Below are positions 46,251 to 55,181 of a stretch of DNA of 64,000 nucleotides, one piece after another; position 1 is the first letter of the stretch, and each line of letters opens with the position of its first letter. Position numbers and translations under genes: made by a program. A model generated the notes under the pieces. That model saw nothing but the letters and a program-made list of their open reading frames with translations, was not told where the DNA came from and searched no databases. The DNA is from Actinokineospora pegani (GTDB taxonomy: Bacteria > Actinomycetota > Actinomycetes > Mycobacteriales > Pseudonocardiaceae), in contig NZ_WHOL01000100.1 of NCBI RefSeq assembly GCF_009745975.1, forward strand, positions 22,061-86,060, in the 5' to 3' direction.

Positions 46251-48499
46251 TAGGCGTTGGCCGCCTCGGTGTCCGGGGTCTCCACGGGGGCGTCCGCGCC
46301 GTTGGCGTTCTCGGCGCTGTCCTCGTCCACCAGGATCAGGCTGATCTTGCCGCGCTGGTCGATGTCGGCGATCTCCACGCGCAGCTTGTCGCCGACGTTC
46401 GCGACGTCCTCGACCTTGTTGACGCGCTTGCCGCGGCCCAGCTTGGAGATGTGGACCAGACCGTCCTTGCCCGGCAGCAGGGAGACGAAGGCGCCGAAGG
46501 CGGCGGTCTTGACGACCGTGCCCAGGAACCGCTCGCCGACCTTGGGCAGCTGCGGGTTGGCGATGGCGTTGATCAGGTCGATCGCCGCCTCGGCGGACGG
46601 GCCGTCGGCCGCGCCGACGTAGATCGTGCCGTCGTCCTCGATGGAGATGTCGGCACCGGTCTGCTCGGTGATCGAGTTGATCATCTTGCCCTTCGGGCCG
46701 ATGACCTCGCCGATCTTGTCGACCGGGATCTTCACCGAGGTGACGCGCGGCGAGAACGGGCTCATCTCGTCCGGGCCGTCGATGGCCTCGGCCATGACCT
46801 CCAGGATGGTCAGGCGCGCGTCGCGGGCCTGGCCCAGGGCGGCGGCCAGCACTTCGGAGGGGATGCCGTCGAGCTTGGTGTCGAGCTGCAGCGCGGTCAC
46901 GAACTCCTTCGTGCCCGCGACCTTGAAGTCCATGTCGCCGAAGGCGTCCTCGGCGCCGAGGATGTCGGTCAGCGCCACGTAGCGCGTCTCCCCGTCGACC
47001 TGGTCGGAGACCAGGCCCATGGCGATGCCGGAGACCGGCGCCTTGAGCGGGACGCCTGCGTTGAGCAGCGACATGGTCGACGCGCAGACCGAGCCCATCG
47101 AGGTGGAGCCGTTGGAGCTCAGCGCCTCGGAGACCTGGCGGATCGCGTAGGGGAACTCGTCGCGCTTGGGCAGCACCGGCATCAGCGCGCGCTCGGCGAG
47201 CGCGCCGTGGCCGATCTCGCGCCGCTTGGGCGAGCCCACGCGGCCGGTCTCGCCGGTGGAGAACGGCGGGAAGTTGTAGTGGTGCATGTAGCGCTTGTGG
47301 GTCTCCGGCGACAGCGAGTCGATCTGCTGCTCGAGGCGGAGCATGTTCAGCGTGGTGACACCCAGGATCTGGGTCTCGCCGCGCTCGAACAGGGCCGAGC
47401 CGTGCGCGCGCGGGATGAGCGCGACCTCGGCGGACAGGCCGCGGATGTCGGTCAGGCCGCGGCCGTCGATGCGCACCTTGTCGCGCAGGATGCGCTGGCG
47501 GACGAGCTGCTTGTTCAGCGAGCGGAACGCCGCGCCGACCTCCTTCTCGCGGCCGTCGAAGGCGCCGCCCTCGACCGCGCCGACCTTGACCAGGGTCTCG
47601 GCCTTGATCGCGTCCAGGCGCGACTCGCGCTCCTGCTTGTCGCCGATGGTCAGCGCCTGGGCCAGCTCGTCGGAGGCGGCGGCGGTGACGGCCTCGAGCG
47701 CGTCGGGCTGGTAGGCCGGGAACGTCGGGTAGTCGCGGGTCGCCTTGGCCGCGTGCGCGGCCAGCTCGGCCTGCGCGTCGCAGAGCGTCTTGATGAACGT
47801 CTTCGACGCCTCGAGGCCCGCGGCCACGATCTCCTCGGTGGGGGCCTGCTGGCCCTCGCCCACCAGGTCGATGACGTTGTCGGTGGCCTCGGCCTCGACC
47901 ATCATGATCGCGACGTCGTCGTTGACAGTCCGGCCCGCGACAACCATGTCGAACACGGCCGTCTTGAGCTGGTCGTGGGTCGGGAACGCGACCCACTGGC
48001 CCTCGATCAGGGCGACGCGGACGGCGCCGATCGGGCCGGAGAACGGCAGGCCCGCGAGCTGGGTGGAGGCGGACGCGGCGTTGATGGCCACCACGTCGTA
48101 GAGGTCCTGCGGGTTGAGCGACTGCACGGTGATGACGACCTGGATCTCGTTGCGCAGGCCGTCCACGAAGGACGGGCGCAGCGGGCGGTCGATCAGGCGG
48201 CAGGTCAGGATCGCGTCCGTGGACGGACGGCCCTCGCGGCGGAAGAACGCGCCGGGGATGCGGCCCACGGCGTACATGCGCTCCTCGACGTCCACCGTGA
48301 GGGGGAAGAAGTCGAAGTGCTCCTTGGGCTGCTTGGAGGCGGTGGTCGCCGACAGCAGCATGGTCTCCTCGTCGAGGTAGGCCACGACGCTGCCCGCGGC
48401 CTGGCGCGCCAGGCGGCCGGTCTCGAAGCGGATGGTGCGCGAGCCGAACTTGCCGTTGTCGATGACAGCGGTCGACTCGTGGACGGTGGTGTCCGTCAT
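46250..48499 (-). CDS. pnp: Polynucleotide phosphorylase (guanosine pentaphosphate synthetase I)
   Basis: A 749-residue phosphorolytic 3'-5' exoribonuclease of the RNA degradosome. Two RNase PH domains (first about 15-230, second about 345-560 with [30 protein letters not shown]), a KH domain ([17 protein letters not shown]) and an S1 domain ([28 protein letters not shown]) are all there. ATG at 48499 has GAGGAGC about 9 nt upstream. A 280-nt gap to rpsO contains hairpins that could serve autoregulation, as in other bacteria. Confidence 0.96.
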
Positions 48500-48590
48500 G
48501 TAGTTGGTGCTCCTCGTTTGTTCCGGGCGCGCAGTGCCACTCGAGCACGGGGTCGCGGTTCGGACGAGGCCGGTCTTCGATCGAAGTCCA

Positions 48591-48607
48591 CGGGACACCG
48601 TGTCCCG
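48591..48607 (-). promoter_or_regulatory. Leader hairpin upstream of pnp
   Basis: An inverted repeat CGGGACA-CCG-TGTCCCG about 95 nt before the pnp start. Leader stems of this kind are sites of pnp autoregulation in other bacteria; here it is an inference from position. Confidence 0.35.
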
Positions 48608-48734
48608 GAGACCACTACCGAGGACCGGCGAACTGGTCCCGTACCTCGCGTGGCGTCGTGCTCGCCCTGATTCGTCTTCGCTAGCTGTTCAGTTCTGTCT
48701 TCTGTTCGAGTACCACCCGCGAGGGGGTGGAACA

Positions 48735-48771
48735 CCCGGGGGGAGCGACCGATTCGGCCTCTCCCCCCGGG
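48735..48771 (-). terminator. Hairpin terminator after rpsO
   Basis: An 11-bp GC stem (48735-48745 with 48761-48771), 15-nt loop, only 7 nt after the rpsO stop on the minus strand. It would limit read-through from rpsO into pnp. Confidence 0.65.
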
Positions 48772-48778
48772 GTCGTGC

Positions 48779-49048
48779 TCAGCGGCGCAGGCCGAGGCGC
48801 TGGATCAGCGACCGGTAGCGCTCGATGTCCACCTTGGTCAGGTAGTTGAGCAGGCGGCGACGACGGCCGACCAGCAGCAGCAGACCACGACGGGAGTGGT
48901 GGTCGTGCTTGTGCTCCTTGAGGTGCTCGGTGAGGTCCTTGATGCGCTTGGTGAGCAGCGCGATCTGGGCCTCGGGCGATCCGGTGTCCGAGTCGTGCAC
49001 GCCGTACTCGGTGAGGATCGTCTTCTTCTGGTCTGTGGTCAGTGCCAC
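48779..49048 (-). CDS. rpsO: Ribosomal protein uS15
   Basis: An 89-residue S15, of standard length, with [22 protein letters not shown] and [21 protein letters not shown], the 16S rRNA-binding helices. GTG at 49048 follows GGAG by 8 nt; the open frame upstream would add a non-homologous 27 residues. rpsO precedes pnp as in most bacteria. Confidence 0.97.
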   Translation of the reverse strand: MALTTDQKKTILTEYGVHDSDTGSPEAQIALLTKRIKDLTEHLKEHKHDHHSRRGLLLLVGRRRRLLNYLTKVDIERYRSLIQRLGLRR

Positions 49049-49176
49049 TTGTCGTGCTCCTGCTTCGTGATGTCCCGTGCGGCCCGGACCGGGAAACCCC
49101 GTCCCGGGTGAGTCGGTACCGGCCGCCACGGACCACAGCCGGACCCGGTCACCAAGGTTAGCAGGTGCTCACCGGA

Positions 49177-49683
49177 CTACCCGGGCAACCGCAGCCGCAC
49201 CCGGTCGACCGGCGTGTGGCGGCCCAGCTCGCTGGCGTAGAGCACCAGCTCGGACGGGGTCCACCACGGCCCGGTGTAGTCGGCGAGGCCCGCGGCGAGG
49301 GCCTGGCCCGGGGCCGGGTCCCCGCCGCGCGCCCACCTGGCGACGGTGACGTGCGGCCGGTAGGGCTCGTGCCCGCCCGCTCCGGCGTCGGCCGCCTCGG
49401 CGATCGCGGCCAGTTCGGCCCCCCGCCCCCGCACGACCAGGAGCACGACGGAGGCGAAGGTGCCCGACCCGCGCAGCCGCAAGGTCGGCGCGGCCAGCTC
49501 GCCCGCCCGCTCCCGCAGGGACGCCAGTCGCTCGACCGGGTCGACCGCACCGTAGTAGCCGACCGTCACGTGCCACTGCCCCCGCGGCGTCGGCCGCAGT
49601 GGGGCGGGGACGTCGCCCAGCGCCTCGGCCAGGTGGATGGAGACAGCGGCGGGCAGGTCGAACGCGGAGAAGTACCGGGTCAA
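49177..49683 (-). CDS. thpR: RNA 2',3'-cyclic phosphodiesterase (2H / ThpR family)
   Basis: A 168-residue 2H phosphoesterase with both H-x-T motifs: WHVTVGYYG (about 44) and PHVTVARW (about 114). It starts RYFSAFDLPAAVSIHL, the typical N-terminus. It probably opens 2',3'-cyclic phosphate ends of RNA; bacterial members were first described as 2'-5' RNA ligases. TTG at 49683 overlaps the stop of the helix-turn-helix gene as TTGA, so it is translationally coupled to it. Confidence 0.87.
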   Translation of the reverse strand: MTRYFSAFDLPAAVSIHLAEALGDVPAPLRPTPRGQWHVTVGYYGAVDPVERLASLRERAGELAAPTLRLRGSGTFASVVLLVVRGRGAELAAIAEAADAGAGGHEPYRPHVTVARWARGGDPAPGQALAAGLADYTGPWWTPSELVLYASELGRHTPVDRVRLRLPG

Positions 49684-50150
49684 GGACGCTTGCCCGCCCG
49701 GCGCAACAGGTCGGCGACCTCGGGGAAGCGGTCGTTGAGCAGGCCGGCGGCCTCGGCCAGGTCGTCCGGCGAGGCGATCCGGCGCAGCGCCATGATCGCG
49801 CTGCGGCCGATGTCGACGGGCAGGTTGTCCCTGGTCACCGACGGCTTGGAGCCGCGCACGTCGTCGAGCGCGCGCTGCAGCGCCTCGCGCCGCCCGGACG
49901 CGACCTCCGGGGTGAGCACCTTGCGCTCGAGCATGATCAGCCTGGCCAGCACCGCCGGGTTGCCGATCTTGGCCCGGCGCCCGCTCATCACCTGGCTGAG
50001 CATCGGGGCGCTGATGCCGAGCACGTCGGCCAGATTGGCCTGGGACACGTCGAAGGCCACCACCAGCCTGCGCACCCGGTCGCCCAGCGGCTCGCCGTAC
50101 CACTCCCGCTGCAGGGCGATGTTGCGCTGGACGATTTTGTGGTCCTCCAC
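49680..50150 (-). CDS. XRE-like helix-turn-helix DNA-binding protein
   Basis: A 156-residue protein with an internal Cro/CI-type helix-turn-helix, SQANLADVLGISAPMLSQVMSG (about 36-57), and a helical C-terminal part of about 90 residues. Its targets are unknown. GTG at 50150 follows an AGGCGGCAG stretch. It is translationally coupled with thpR; together they may form a small RNA/DNA-related operon between ribF and rpsO. Confidence 0.82.
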   Translation of the reverse strand: MEDHKIVQRNIALQREWYGEPLGDRVRRLVVAFDVSQANLADVLGISAPMLSQVMSGRRAKIGNPAVLARLIMLERKVLTPEVASGRREALQRALDDVRGSKPSVTRDNLPVDIGRSAIMALRRIASPDDLAEAAGLLNDRFPEVADLLRRAGKRP

Positions 50151-50198
50151 CTGCCGCCTCTCCCCTGGATTTCGCGCGTGTCGCGCGGACCTCGCGCC

Positions 50199-50262
50199 CG
50201 GTATCCTGCCAGGCCGTGAGCGGTCGCGGAGGCGACTTGCCGGAATCCGCCGGGGGATACCG
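50199..50262. repeat. Spaced inverted repeat between ribF and the HTH gene
   Basis: CGGTATCC (50199-50206) and GGATACCG (50255-50262) are exact complements 48 nt apart, with smaller GC stems between. It may be the ribF terminator region or the operator/leader of the HTH-thpR operon. Confidence 0.35.
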
Positions 50263-50271
50263 ACCAGTAGG

Positions 50272-51216
50272 TCAATCCCCGAGGAGCTCGCGGGTCTCCT
50301 CGACGTCCAGGTGCATCTGCGTCACGAGCGCCTCGGAGGACGGGTAGCGCTCCATCCCGCGCAACCGCTCGACGAAGTCGACGGCGACCCGCTGGCCGTA
50401 GAAGTCCTCGTCCACGTCGAGCACGAACGCCTCGACCCGGCGCTCCCGGCCGGAGAACGTCGGGTTGGTGCCCACCGACACCGCGGCGGCCAGCGGCTCC
50501 CGGTCGGGGCTGTTGAGCAGTGCGAACCGGCAGGCGTAGACGCCGTCGGCGGGCACGGCCGCGAACCGCGGGGTGGACAGGTTCGCGGTGGGGAAGCCCA
50601 GCTCGTGGCCGCGGCCGTCACCGCGCACCACGATGCCCTCCAGCCGCGGCGGCCTGCCCAGCGCGGTGGCCGCGGCCCGCACGTCGCCCGCGTCGATGCA
50701 GGCGCGGATGTAGGTGGAGGAGAAGGTGACCCCGCCCGCCTGGCCGGTGACCAGGCGCGCGCCCTCGGTGGTGAACCCGAACCGCTGCCCGAGCGCGGCC
50801 AGCGTCGCGATGTCGCCCTGCGCCCGGTGTCCGAAGGTGAAGTTCTCGCCCACCACCACGGCCGCCACGTGCAGCCGCTCGACGAGGATCTCGTGCACGA
50901 ACTCGTCGGCGGGCACCTTGGACAGCTCGGGGGTGAAGGGCAGCACGCAGAACACGTCCACGCCCAGCTCCTCGACCAGCTCCGCCTTGCGGTTCAGCGT
51001 GGTGAGCTGCGCGGGGTGGCTGCCGGGGCGGACGACCTCGGCGGGGTGCGGGTCGAAGGTGACCACGACGCTGGGGAGGTCGCGTTCACCGGCCACCGCC
51101 ACCGCTCGGCCGATGAGTTCTTGGTGTCCGAGGTGGACCCCGTCGAAGACACCGATGGTCGCCACACAGCGGCCCCAGCCGCCGGGGAGGTCGTCGAGTC
51201 CGCGCCAACGCTGCAC
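50272..51216 (-). CDS. ribF: Bifunctional riboflavin kinase / FAD synthetase
   Basis: A 314-residue enzyme making FMN then FAD. The N-terminal adenylyltransferase has IGVFDGVHLGHQELI (about 20-34), TFDPHPAEVV and SSTYIRACIDAGDV; the C-terminal flavokinase has GELGFPTANLS-like GHELGFPTANLS and SVGTNPTFSG. GTG at 51216 (VQRWRGLDDLPGG) is chosen because TAAGGT lies 8 nt upstream, giving a leaderless mRNA, and because the 39 residues upstream are low-complexity. Confidence 0.94.
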   Translation of the reverse strand: MQRWRGLDDLPGGWGRCVATIGVFDGVHLGHQELIGRAVAVAGERDLPSVVVTFDPHPAEVVRPGSHPAQLTTLNRKAELVEELGVDVFCVLPFTPELSKVPADEFVHEILVERLHVAAVVVGENFTFGHRAQGDIATLAALGQRFGFTTEGARLVTGQAGGVTFSSTYIRACIDAGDVRAAATALGRPPRLEGIVVRGDGRGHELGFPTANLSTPRFAAVPADGVYACRFALLNSPDREPLAAAVSVGTNPTFSGRERRVEAFVLDVDEDFYGQRVAVDFVERLRGMERYPSSEALVTQMHLDVEETRELLGD

Positions 51217-51224
51217 GGGGGTGA

Positions 51225-51230
51225 ACCTTA
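51225..51230 (-). promoter_or_regulatory. Leaderless -10 of ribF
   Basis: TAAGGT on the minus strand, 8 nt before the ribF GTG. The -35 region is C-rich and lacks TTGACA. The plus strand here is a G-run cluster (51235-51266) able to form a quadruplex. Confidence 0.45.
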
Positions 51231-51324
51231 GTTGTTGGGGGTGGGTGGGTGCTGGCTGGGGGCTTGGCGGGTTGCCGGGTGCAGGTGGGGGCGTTCTGGG
51301 GGCTCGAGCCAGGGGGTGCTGGGC

Positions 51325-51333
51325 TGTGGACAA
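51325..51333. promoter_or_regulatory. Perfect DnaA box
   Basis: TGTGGACAA on the plus strand (TTGTCCACA on the minus) is an exact actinobacterial DnaA box in the truB-ribF intergenic gap. It is solitary, so it is not an origin; DnaA titration or regulation of ribF is possible. Confidence 0.4.
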
Positions 51334-51425
51334 CTCGACCTCGGCGCGTCGGAAGCGTCGGACCCTGGCGGTAGCGTGGATGCCGGGGGCCGAAGGCCAG
51401 GCTCGACCGGGGTGCGTGGGCGGAG

Positions 51426-52340
51426 CTAGGGGACGTTGAGGACTACCAGGGCCTTGGCGGTGCGGCCCTCGTCCACGCCGAGGGCGATGGCGTGGCCCTC
51501 GGGGTCGAAGATGCCGTAGGTGCCCTCGATGTCGGCGGCGGGGATGCGCTTGCCGTGGGCCAGGGCCTGGGTCTCGGCGCGGTCGAGGTCGCGGCGGGGG
51601 AAGGCGGTGGCGACCGAGGCGTCCATGTCCAGGGAGAGGGCGGGGTCCTGCTCCAACTGCTCCAGGGTTCGGCAGACGCGCAGGTCGAAGGGGCCGACGC
51701 GGGTGCGGCGGAGGGCGGCGAGGTGGCCGCCGACGCCGAGGGTGGCGCCGAGGTCGCGGGCCAGGGCGCGCACGTAGGTGCCCGAGGAGCAGTCGACCAT
51801 GACGTCGAGGTCGACCGAGGTGTCGGTGCGGGTGGTGGCGAGCAGGTCGAAGCGGAAGACGGTGACCGGGCGGGCCGGGATCTCGACCTCCTCCCCCGCG
51901 CGGACGCGGGCGTAGGCGCGCTTGCCATCGATCTTCACGGCGCTGACCGAGCTGGGGACCTGCATGATCTCGCCGGTCAGGTCGGCGATCCCGGCGGCGA
52001 TGGCCGCGTCGGTGACGCCGGTCGGGTCGGCGGTGGTGACCGGCTCGCCCTCGGCGTCGTCGGTGGTCGTGGACTGCCCGAGGCGGATGGTGGCCAGGTA
52101 GACCTTGCGGTCGAGGGCGAGGTGGCCGAGCAGCTTGGTGGCCCGCTCGACGCCGAGCACCAGGATGCCGGTGGCCATCGGGTCCAGCGTGCCCGCGTGC
52201 CCGACCTTGCGGGTGCCCACGATCCTGCGCACCCGCGCGACGACGTCGTGCGAGGTCATGCCGGGGGCCTTGTCGACGACGACGAGACCGGGGGGGACGG
52301 TTTTGCGGGGGGTGTCGCTCTTGCGCGTGGAACTGGGCAC
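51426..52340 (-). CDS. truB: tRNA pseudouridine(55) synthase
   Basis: A 304-residue enzyme that makes pseudouridine-55 in the T loop of tRNAs. VGHAGTLDPMATGILVLGV carries the catalytic Asp (about 52); KVYLATIRLGQSTTTDD, VPSSVSAVKIDGKRAYARVR and CSSGTYVRALARDLG are all canonical, with an actinobacterial C-terminal extension. GTG at 52340 is leaderless by position (TAAGAT 8 nt upstream). It lies 209 bp upstream of ribF. Confidence 0.95.
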   Translation of the reverse strand: MPSSTRKSDTPRKTVPPGLVVVDKAPGMTSHDVVARVRRIVGTRKVGHAGTLDPMATGILVLGVERATKLLGHLALDRKVYLATIRLGQSTTTDDAEGEPVTTADPTGVTDAAIAAGIADLTGEIMQVPSSVSAVKIDGKRAYARVRAGEEVEIPARPVTVFRFDLLATTRTDTSVDLDVMVDCSSGTYVRALARDLGATLGVGGHLAALRRTRVGPFDLRVCRTLEQLEQDPALSLDMDASVATAFPRRDLDRAETQALAHGKRIPAADIEGTYGIFDPEGHAIALGVDEGRTAKALVVLNVP

Positions 52341-52371
52341 GGGCGGCAATCTTAGGGGTGGTGGGCGGCGC

Positions 52372-53730
52372 TCACGGACGGGCGGGTTCCGGTTGCGCCT
52401 CACCGGCGGGCAGCGCGGGGATGTCCCAGGCCCGGCGGCGGATGCGGACGGGCACCGCCTCGCCGCGCTCGGTGGCCGCGAACACCGCGGCGCGGGCCCG
52501 GCGCCACCACACGAACATCCGCCAGGAGCCCAGCACCAGGAGCACGGCGATGGCCAGGAAGGCGGTCCGGAAGTCCCGCGGGCCCGCGGCGGCGGTGTCG
52601 CCACCGAGCAGCACGCCCACCGCGAACGAGGTGATGGTGATGGCGCAGAAGCCGCCGACGTTGACCACGCCGGTGGCCGTGCCGACCCGGCTCAGCGGGT
52701 TGTAGTCGCGGGCCAGGGCGAAGGAGACGCTGGAGATGGGGCCGCCGATGGACATCAGCCCGACGGCGACCACGACGACCGGCTTGGGCGGCACTCCCCC
52801 CGGCCAGCCCAGCAGGACGGCCCACAGGACGAACGACAGCGCCATGTAGGACCACACGACCGGCAGCCGCAGGACCGGGCGGCGGCCGGTGGTCTCGCCG
52901 ATCACCGGCCCGAACACCATCCCGACCAGGACGAGCAGGCTCAGCGTCGCCCCGGCCTGCGGGGCGGTCATCCCCTGCGCCTGCACCAGGTACGGGAAGC
53001 CCCAGAGCAGGCCGAGCGAGGCGGGCGCGAACATCGTGGTGAAGTGCACCCAGAACCCCAGCCGGTTGCCCGGCACCTTCCACACGGCGCGCACGTGCGA
53101 GAGCACGTCGCGCGGGGCGACGACAACAGGTCGACTGGCGTCGCCGTCGGGGGTGTCGCGCACGCGCAGGGCGACGACCAGGGCGTAGGCGAAGGTGACC
53201 GCCCCGGTGGCGGCGAAGGTGGCCGTCCAGCCCGCGGTGGACAGCAGCAGGGTCAGCGGGACGGTGGCGACCAGGTTGCCGAACATGCCGGTGGCGGCGC
53301 TGAGCGCGGCGAAGCGGGTGTAGCTGCGGCGGGGGAAGTGCGCGGCGCAGATCCGCAGGACGCTGACGAAGGTCATCGCGTCGCCGAGGCCGAGCAGGGC
53401 GCGGGCGGCGAGGGCGACGGGGAAGCTCCCGGCGACGGCGAACAGGACCTGCCCGGTGCCCATGAACAGCGCGGCGGCGGTGAGCACGCGGCGCGGGCCG
53501 AAGCGGTCGACGAGCACGCCGGTGGGCACCTGCATCGCGGCGTAGACGCCGATCTGCAGGACCGTGAACGTGCCCAGCGCGGCGGAGCCGATGCCGAACC
53601 GCTCGGCCGCCTCGAGCCCGGCGACGCCGAGCGAGGCGCGGTGGAAGACGGCGACGAGGTACACCGCGACGGCGGTGCCCCAGACGAGCAGCGCGGCCCG
53701 GTCCGCCCTGGGCGTGACCACCGACGACAT
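52372..53730 (-). CDS. Major facilitator superfamily transporter
   Basis: A 452-residue protein with 12 predicted membrane helices. The family motif between helices 2 and 3 is GVLVDRFGPRRVL. The sequence resembles nitrate/sugar-phosphate-like and general DHA1 carriers but no substrate motif was recognised. The C-terminal 50 residues are a cytoplasmic Arg/Pro-rich tail. ATG at 53730 is used. A 15-nt palindrome (ATTAGC-GTT-GCTAAT) lies 53 nt upstream and suggests control by a MarR/TetR-type regulator encoded elsewhere. Confidence 0.87.
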   Translation of the reverse strand: MSSVVTPRADRAALLVWGTAVAVYLVAVFHRASLGVAGLEAAERFGIGSAALGTFTVLQIGVYAAMQVPTGVLVDRFGPRRVLTAAALFMGTGQVLFAVAGSFPVALAARALLGLGDAMTFVSVLRICAAHFPRRSYTRFAALSAATGMFGNLVATVPLTLLLSTAGWTATFAATGAVTFAYALVVALRVRDTPDGDASRPVVVAPRDVLSHVRAVWKVPGNRLGFWVHFTTMFAPASLGLLWGFPYLVQAQGMTAPQAGATLSLLVLVGMVFGPVIGETTGRRPVLRLPVVWSYMALSFVLWAVLLGWPGGVPPKPVVVVAVGLMSIGGPISSVSFALARDYNPLSRVGTATGVVNVGGFCAITITSFAVGVLLGGDTAAAGPRDFRTAFLAIAVLLVLGSWRMFVWWRRARAAVFAATERGEAVPVRIRRRAWDIPALPAGEAQPEPARP

Positions 53731-53782
53731 CAGCGTCCCTCCTGTCGCGTCCCCCTCGGGTATCGACGGTGCGAGGTCAACT

Positions 53783-53797
53783 ATTAGCGTTGCTAAT
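53783..53797. promoter_or_regulatory. Palindromic operator candidate upstream of the MFS gene
   Basis: ATTAGC-GTT-GCTAAT, a perfect 6-3-6 palindrome in the 88-bp gap before the MFS start. AT-rich half sites of this kind bind MarR or TetR repressors. No regulator gene is adjacent. Confidence 0.5.
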
Positions 53798-53818
53798 GGT
53801 GCAGTCGGTCACAGGTCC

Positions 53819-55120
53819 TCACCGGACCGCCCCGACCACCGCCCACTTCCCCGAGTTGGTGCGCAGCAGGATGGTCGCGAGCCGGATGACCATGAACGCC
53901 GACAACCCCGTCCAGATCCCGGCCAGACCCCAGTCGAGCGCGAACGACACCCACACCAGCGGCAGGAAGCCCGCCACCGCCGCGAAGATGCTCGCCGTGC
54001 GCAGGAAGGCCGCGTCGCCCGCGCCGAGCAGCACGCCGTCCAGGGCGAACACGACACCCGCGATCGGTTGCAGCGCGACGAAGAACCACCAGGCGTGCGG
54101 GATCTCGCCGAGCACGGCGGCGTCCTGGGTGAACGCGCCCGGAAGCACCCCGGACACCGCGGCGAACAGCACGCCGGTCCCGATCCCGAACACCAGGCCG
54201 TAGCCGGTGAGCTTGCGCCCCAACACCTTGGCGCGCCCGGCGTCCCCGGAGCCGAGCGCGGCCCCGACGAGCGCCTGCGCGGCGATCGCGATGGAGTCGA
54301 GGACCAGCGCCAGGAACGTCCAGAGCTGCAACACGACCTGGTGCGCGCCCGCCGCGCCCACCGAGGTCCGCGCGGCCACGGCGGCGGCGGAGACGAAGCA
54401 CGCCTGGAACGCCAGGCTGCGCAGGACGAGGTCGCGGGCCAGCACGAGCTGCGCCCACACCACCACCGGCCGCGGCCGCAGCGGCACCCGCTCGCGGCGC
54501 AGCGCGCCGAGGAACAGCGCCCCGACGACCGCCTGCCCGATGACGTTGGCGATGGCCGACCCGGGCAGGCCCCAGCCGACGACGTGCACCAGTACCGGGC
54601 ACAGCACGGCCGACAACGCGTTGCCCGCCAGCACCAGGCGCAGCGGCGTCCTGGTGTCCTGCACGCCGCGCATCCACCCGTTGCCCGCCAGGGACACCAG
54701 GATCATCGGCACGCCCAGCAGCGCGATCCGCACCCAGCCGACCGCGGCGTCGGCCAACTCCCCCGGCCCGGCCAGGCCGCGCACGACCGGCCCGGCGAGG
54801 AGTTGGCCGAGGCCGAGCAGCAGCACGCCCAGGCCCAGCGCCAGCCAGGTCGCCTGGACGCCCTCGGCCACCGCCTCGGCGCGACGCCCGGCGCCGTGCA
54901 GCCGCGCGGCGCGCGCGGTGGTCCCGTAGGACAGGAAGGTCAACTGGGTCGACACCTGGGCCAGGACGATGGCCCCCACGCCCAGCGCCGCCAGCGGCAG
55001 CCCGCCGAGGTGGCCGACCACGGCGGTGTCGACGAGCAGGTACAGCGGCTCGGCCGCCAGCACCGGCAGCGCGGGGACGGCCAGGTCCACCACCTGCCGC
55101 CAAGTCGACCGCTCCGCCAT
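53819..55120 (-). CDS. dinF: MATE-family efflux protein, DinF type
   Basis: A 433-residue antiporter with 12 predicted helices in two similar halves (start VDLAVPALPVLAAEPLYLLVDTAVVGHLG, the DinF signature; second half RSLAFQACFVSAAAVAARTSVG). It exports cationic or toxic organic compounds in exchange for H+ or Na+. Its place near truB and rbfA is the same as dinF (Rv2836c) in M. tuberculosis. ATG at 55120 follows GGGAG. TAAGGAT on the minus strand about 25-30 nt upstream may be its -10. Confidence 0.9.
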   Translation of the reverse strand: MAERSTWRQVVDLAVPALPVLAAEPLYLLVDTAVVGHLGGLPLAALGVGAIVLAQVSTQLTFLSYGTTARAARLHGAGRRAEAVAEGVQATWLALGLGVLLLGLGQLLAGPVVRGLAGPGELADAAVGWVRIALLGVPMILVSLAGNGWMRGVQDTRTPLRLVLAGNALSAVLCPVLVHVVGWGLPGSAIANVIGQAVVGALFLGALRRERVPLRPRPVVVWAQLVLARDLVLRSLAFQACFVSAAAVAARTSVGAAGAHQVVLQLWTFLALVLDSIAIAAQALVGAALGSGDAGRAKVLGRKLTGYGLVFGIGTGVLFAAVSGVLPGAFTQDAAVLGEIPHAWWFFVALQPIAGVVFALDGVLLGAGDAAFLRTASIFAAVAGFLPLVWVSFALDWGLAGIWTGLSAFMVIRLATILLRTNSGKWAVVGAVR

Positions 55121-55132
55121 CGCCCACTCCCG

Positions 55133-55174
55133 TAAGGTATGAAATCCTTATTCGCCCCTGACGCTACGGTAAGG
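55133..55174. promoter_or_regulatory. TAAGG inverted/direct repeats between dinF and the CGNR gene
   Basis: TAAGG (55133-55137) and CCTTA (55146-55150) form an inverted repeat; TAAGG recurs at 55170-55174, just before the CGNR start. The 61-bp divergent gap may hold the operator of the CGNR regulator. Confidence 0.4.
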
Positions 55175-55181
55175 ACCGTCT

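Noticed and set aside
50151..50271. tRNA or other known structured RNA near the HTH gene
   Set aside because: There is a spaced inverted repeat but no T-loop GGTTCGA-type motif, acceptor stem or CCA.
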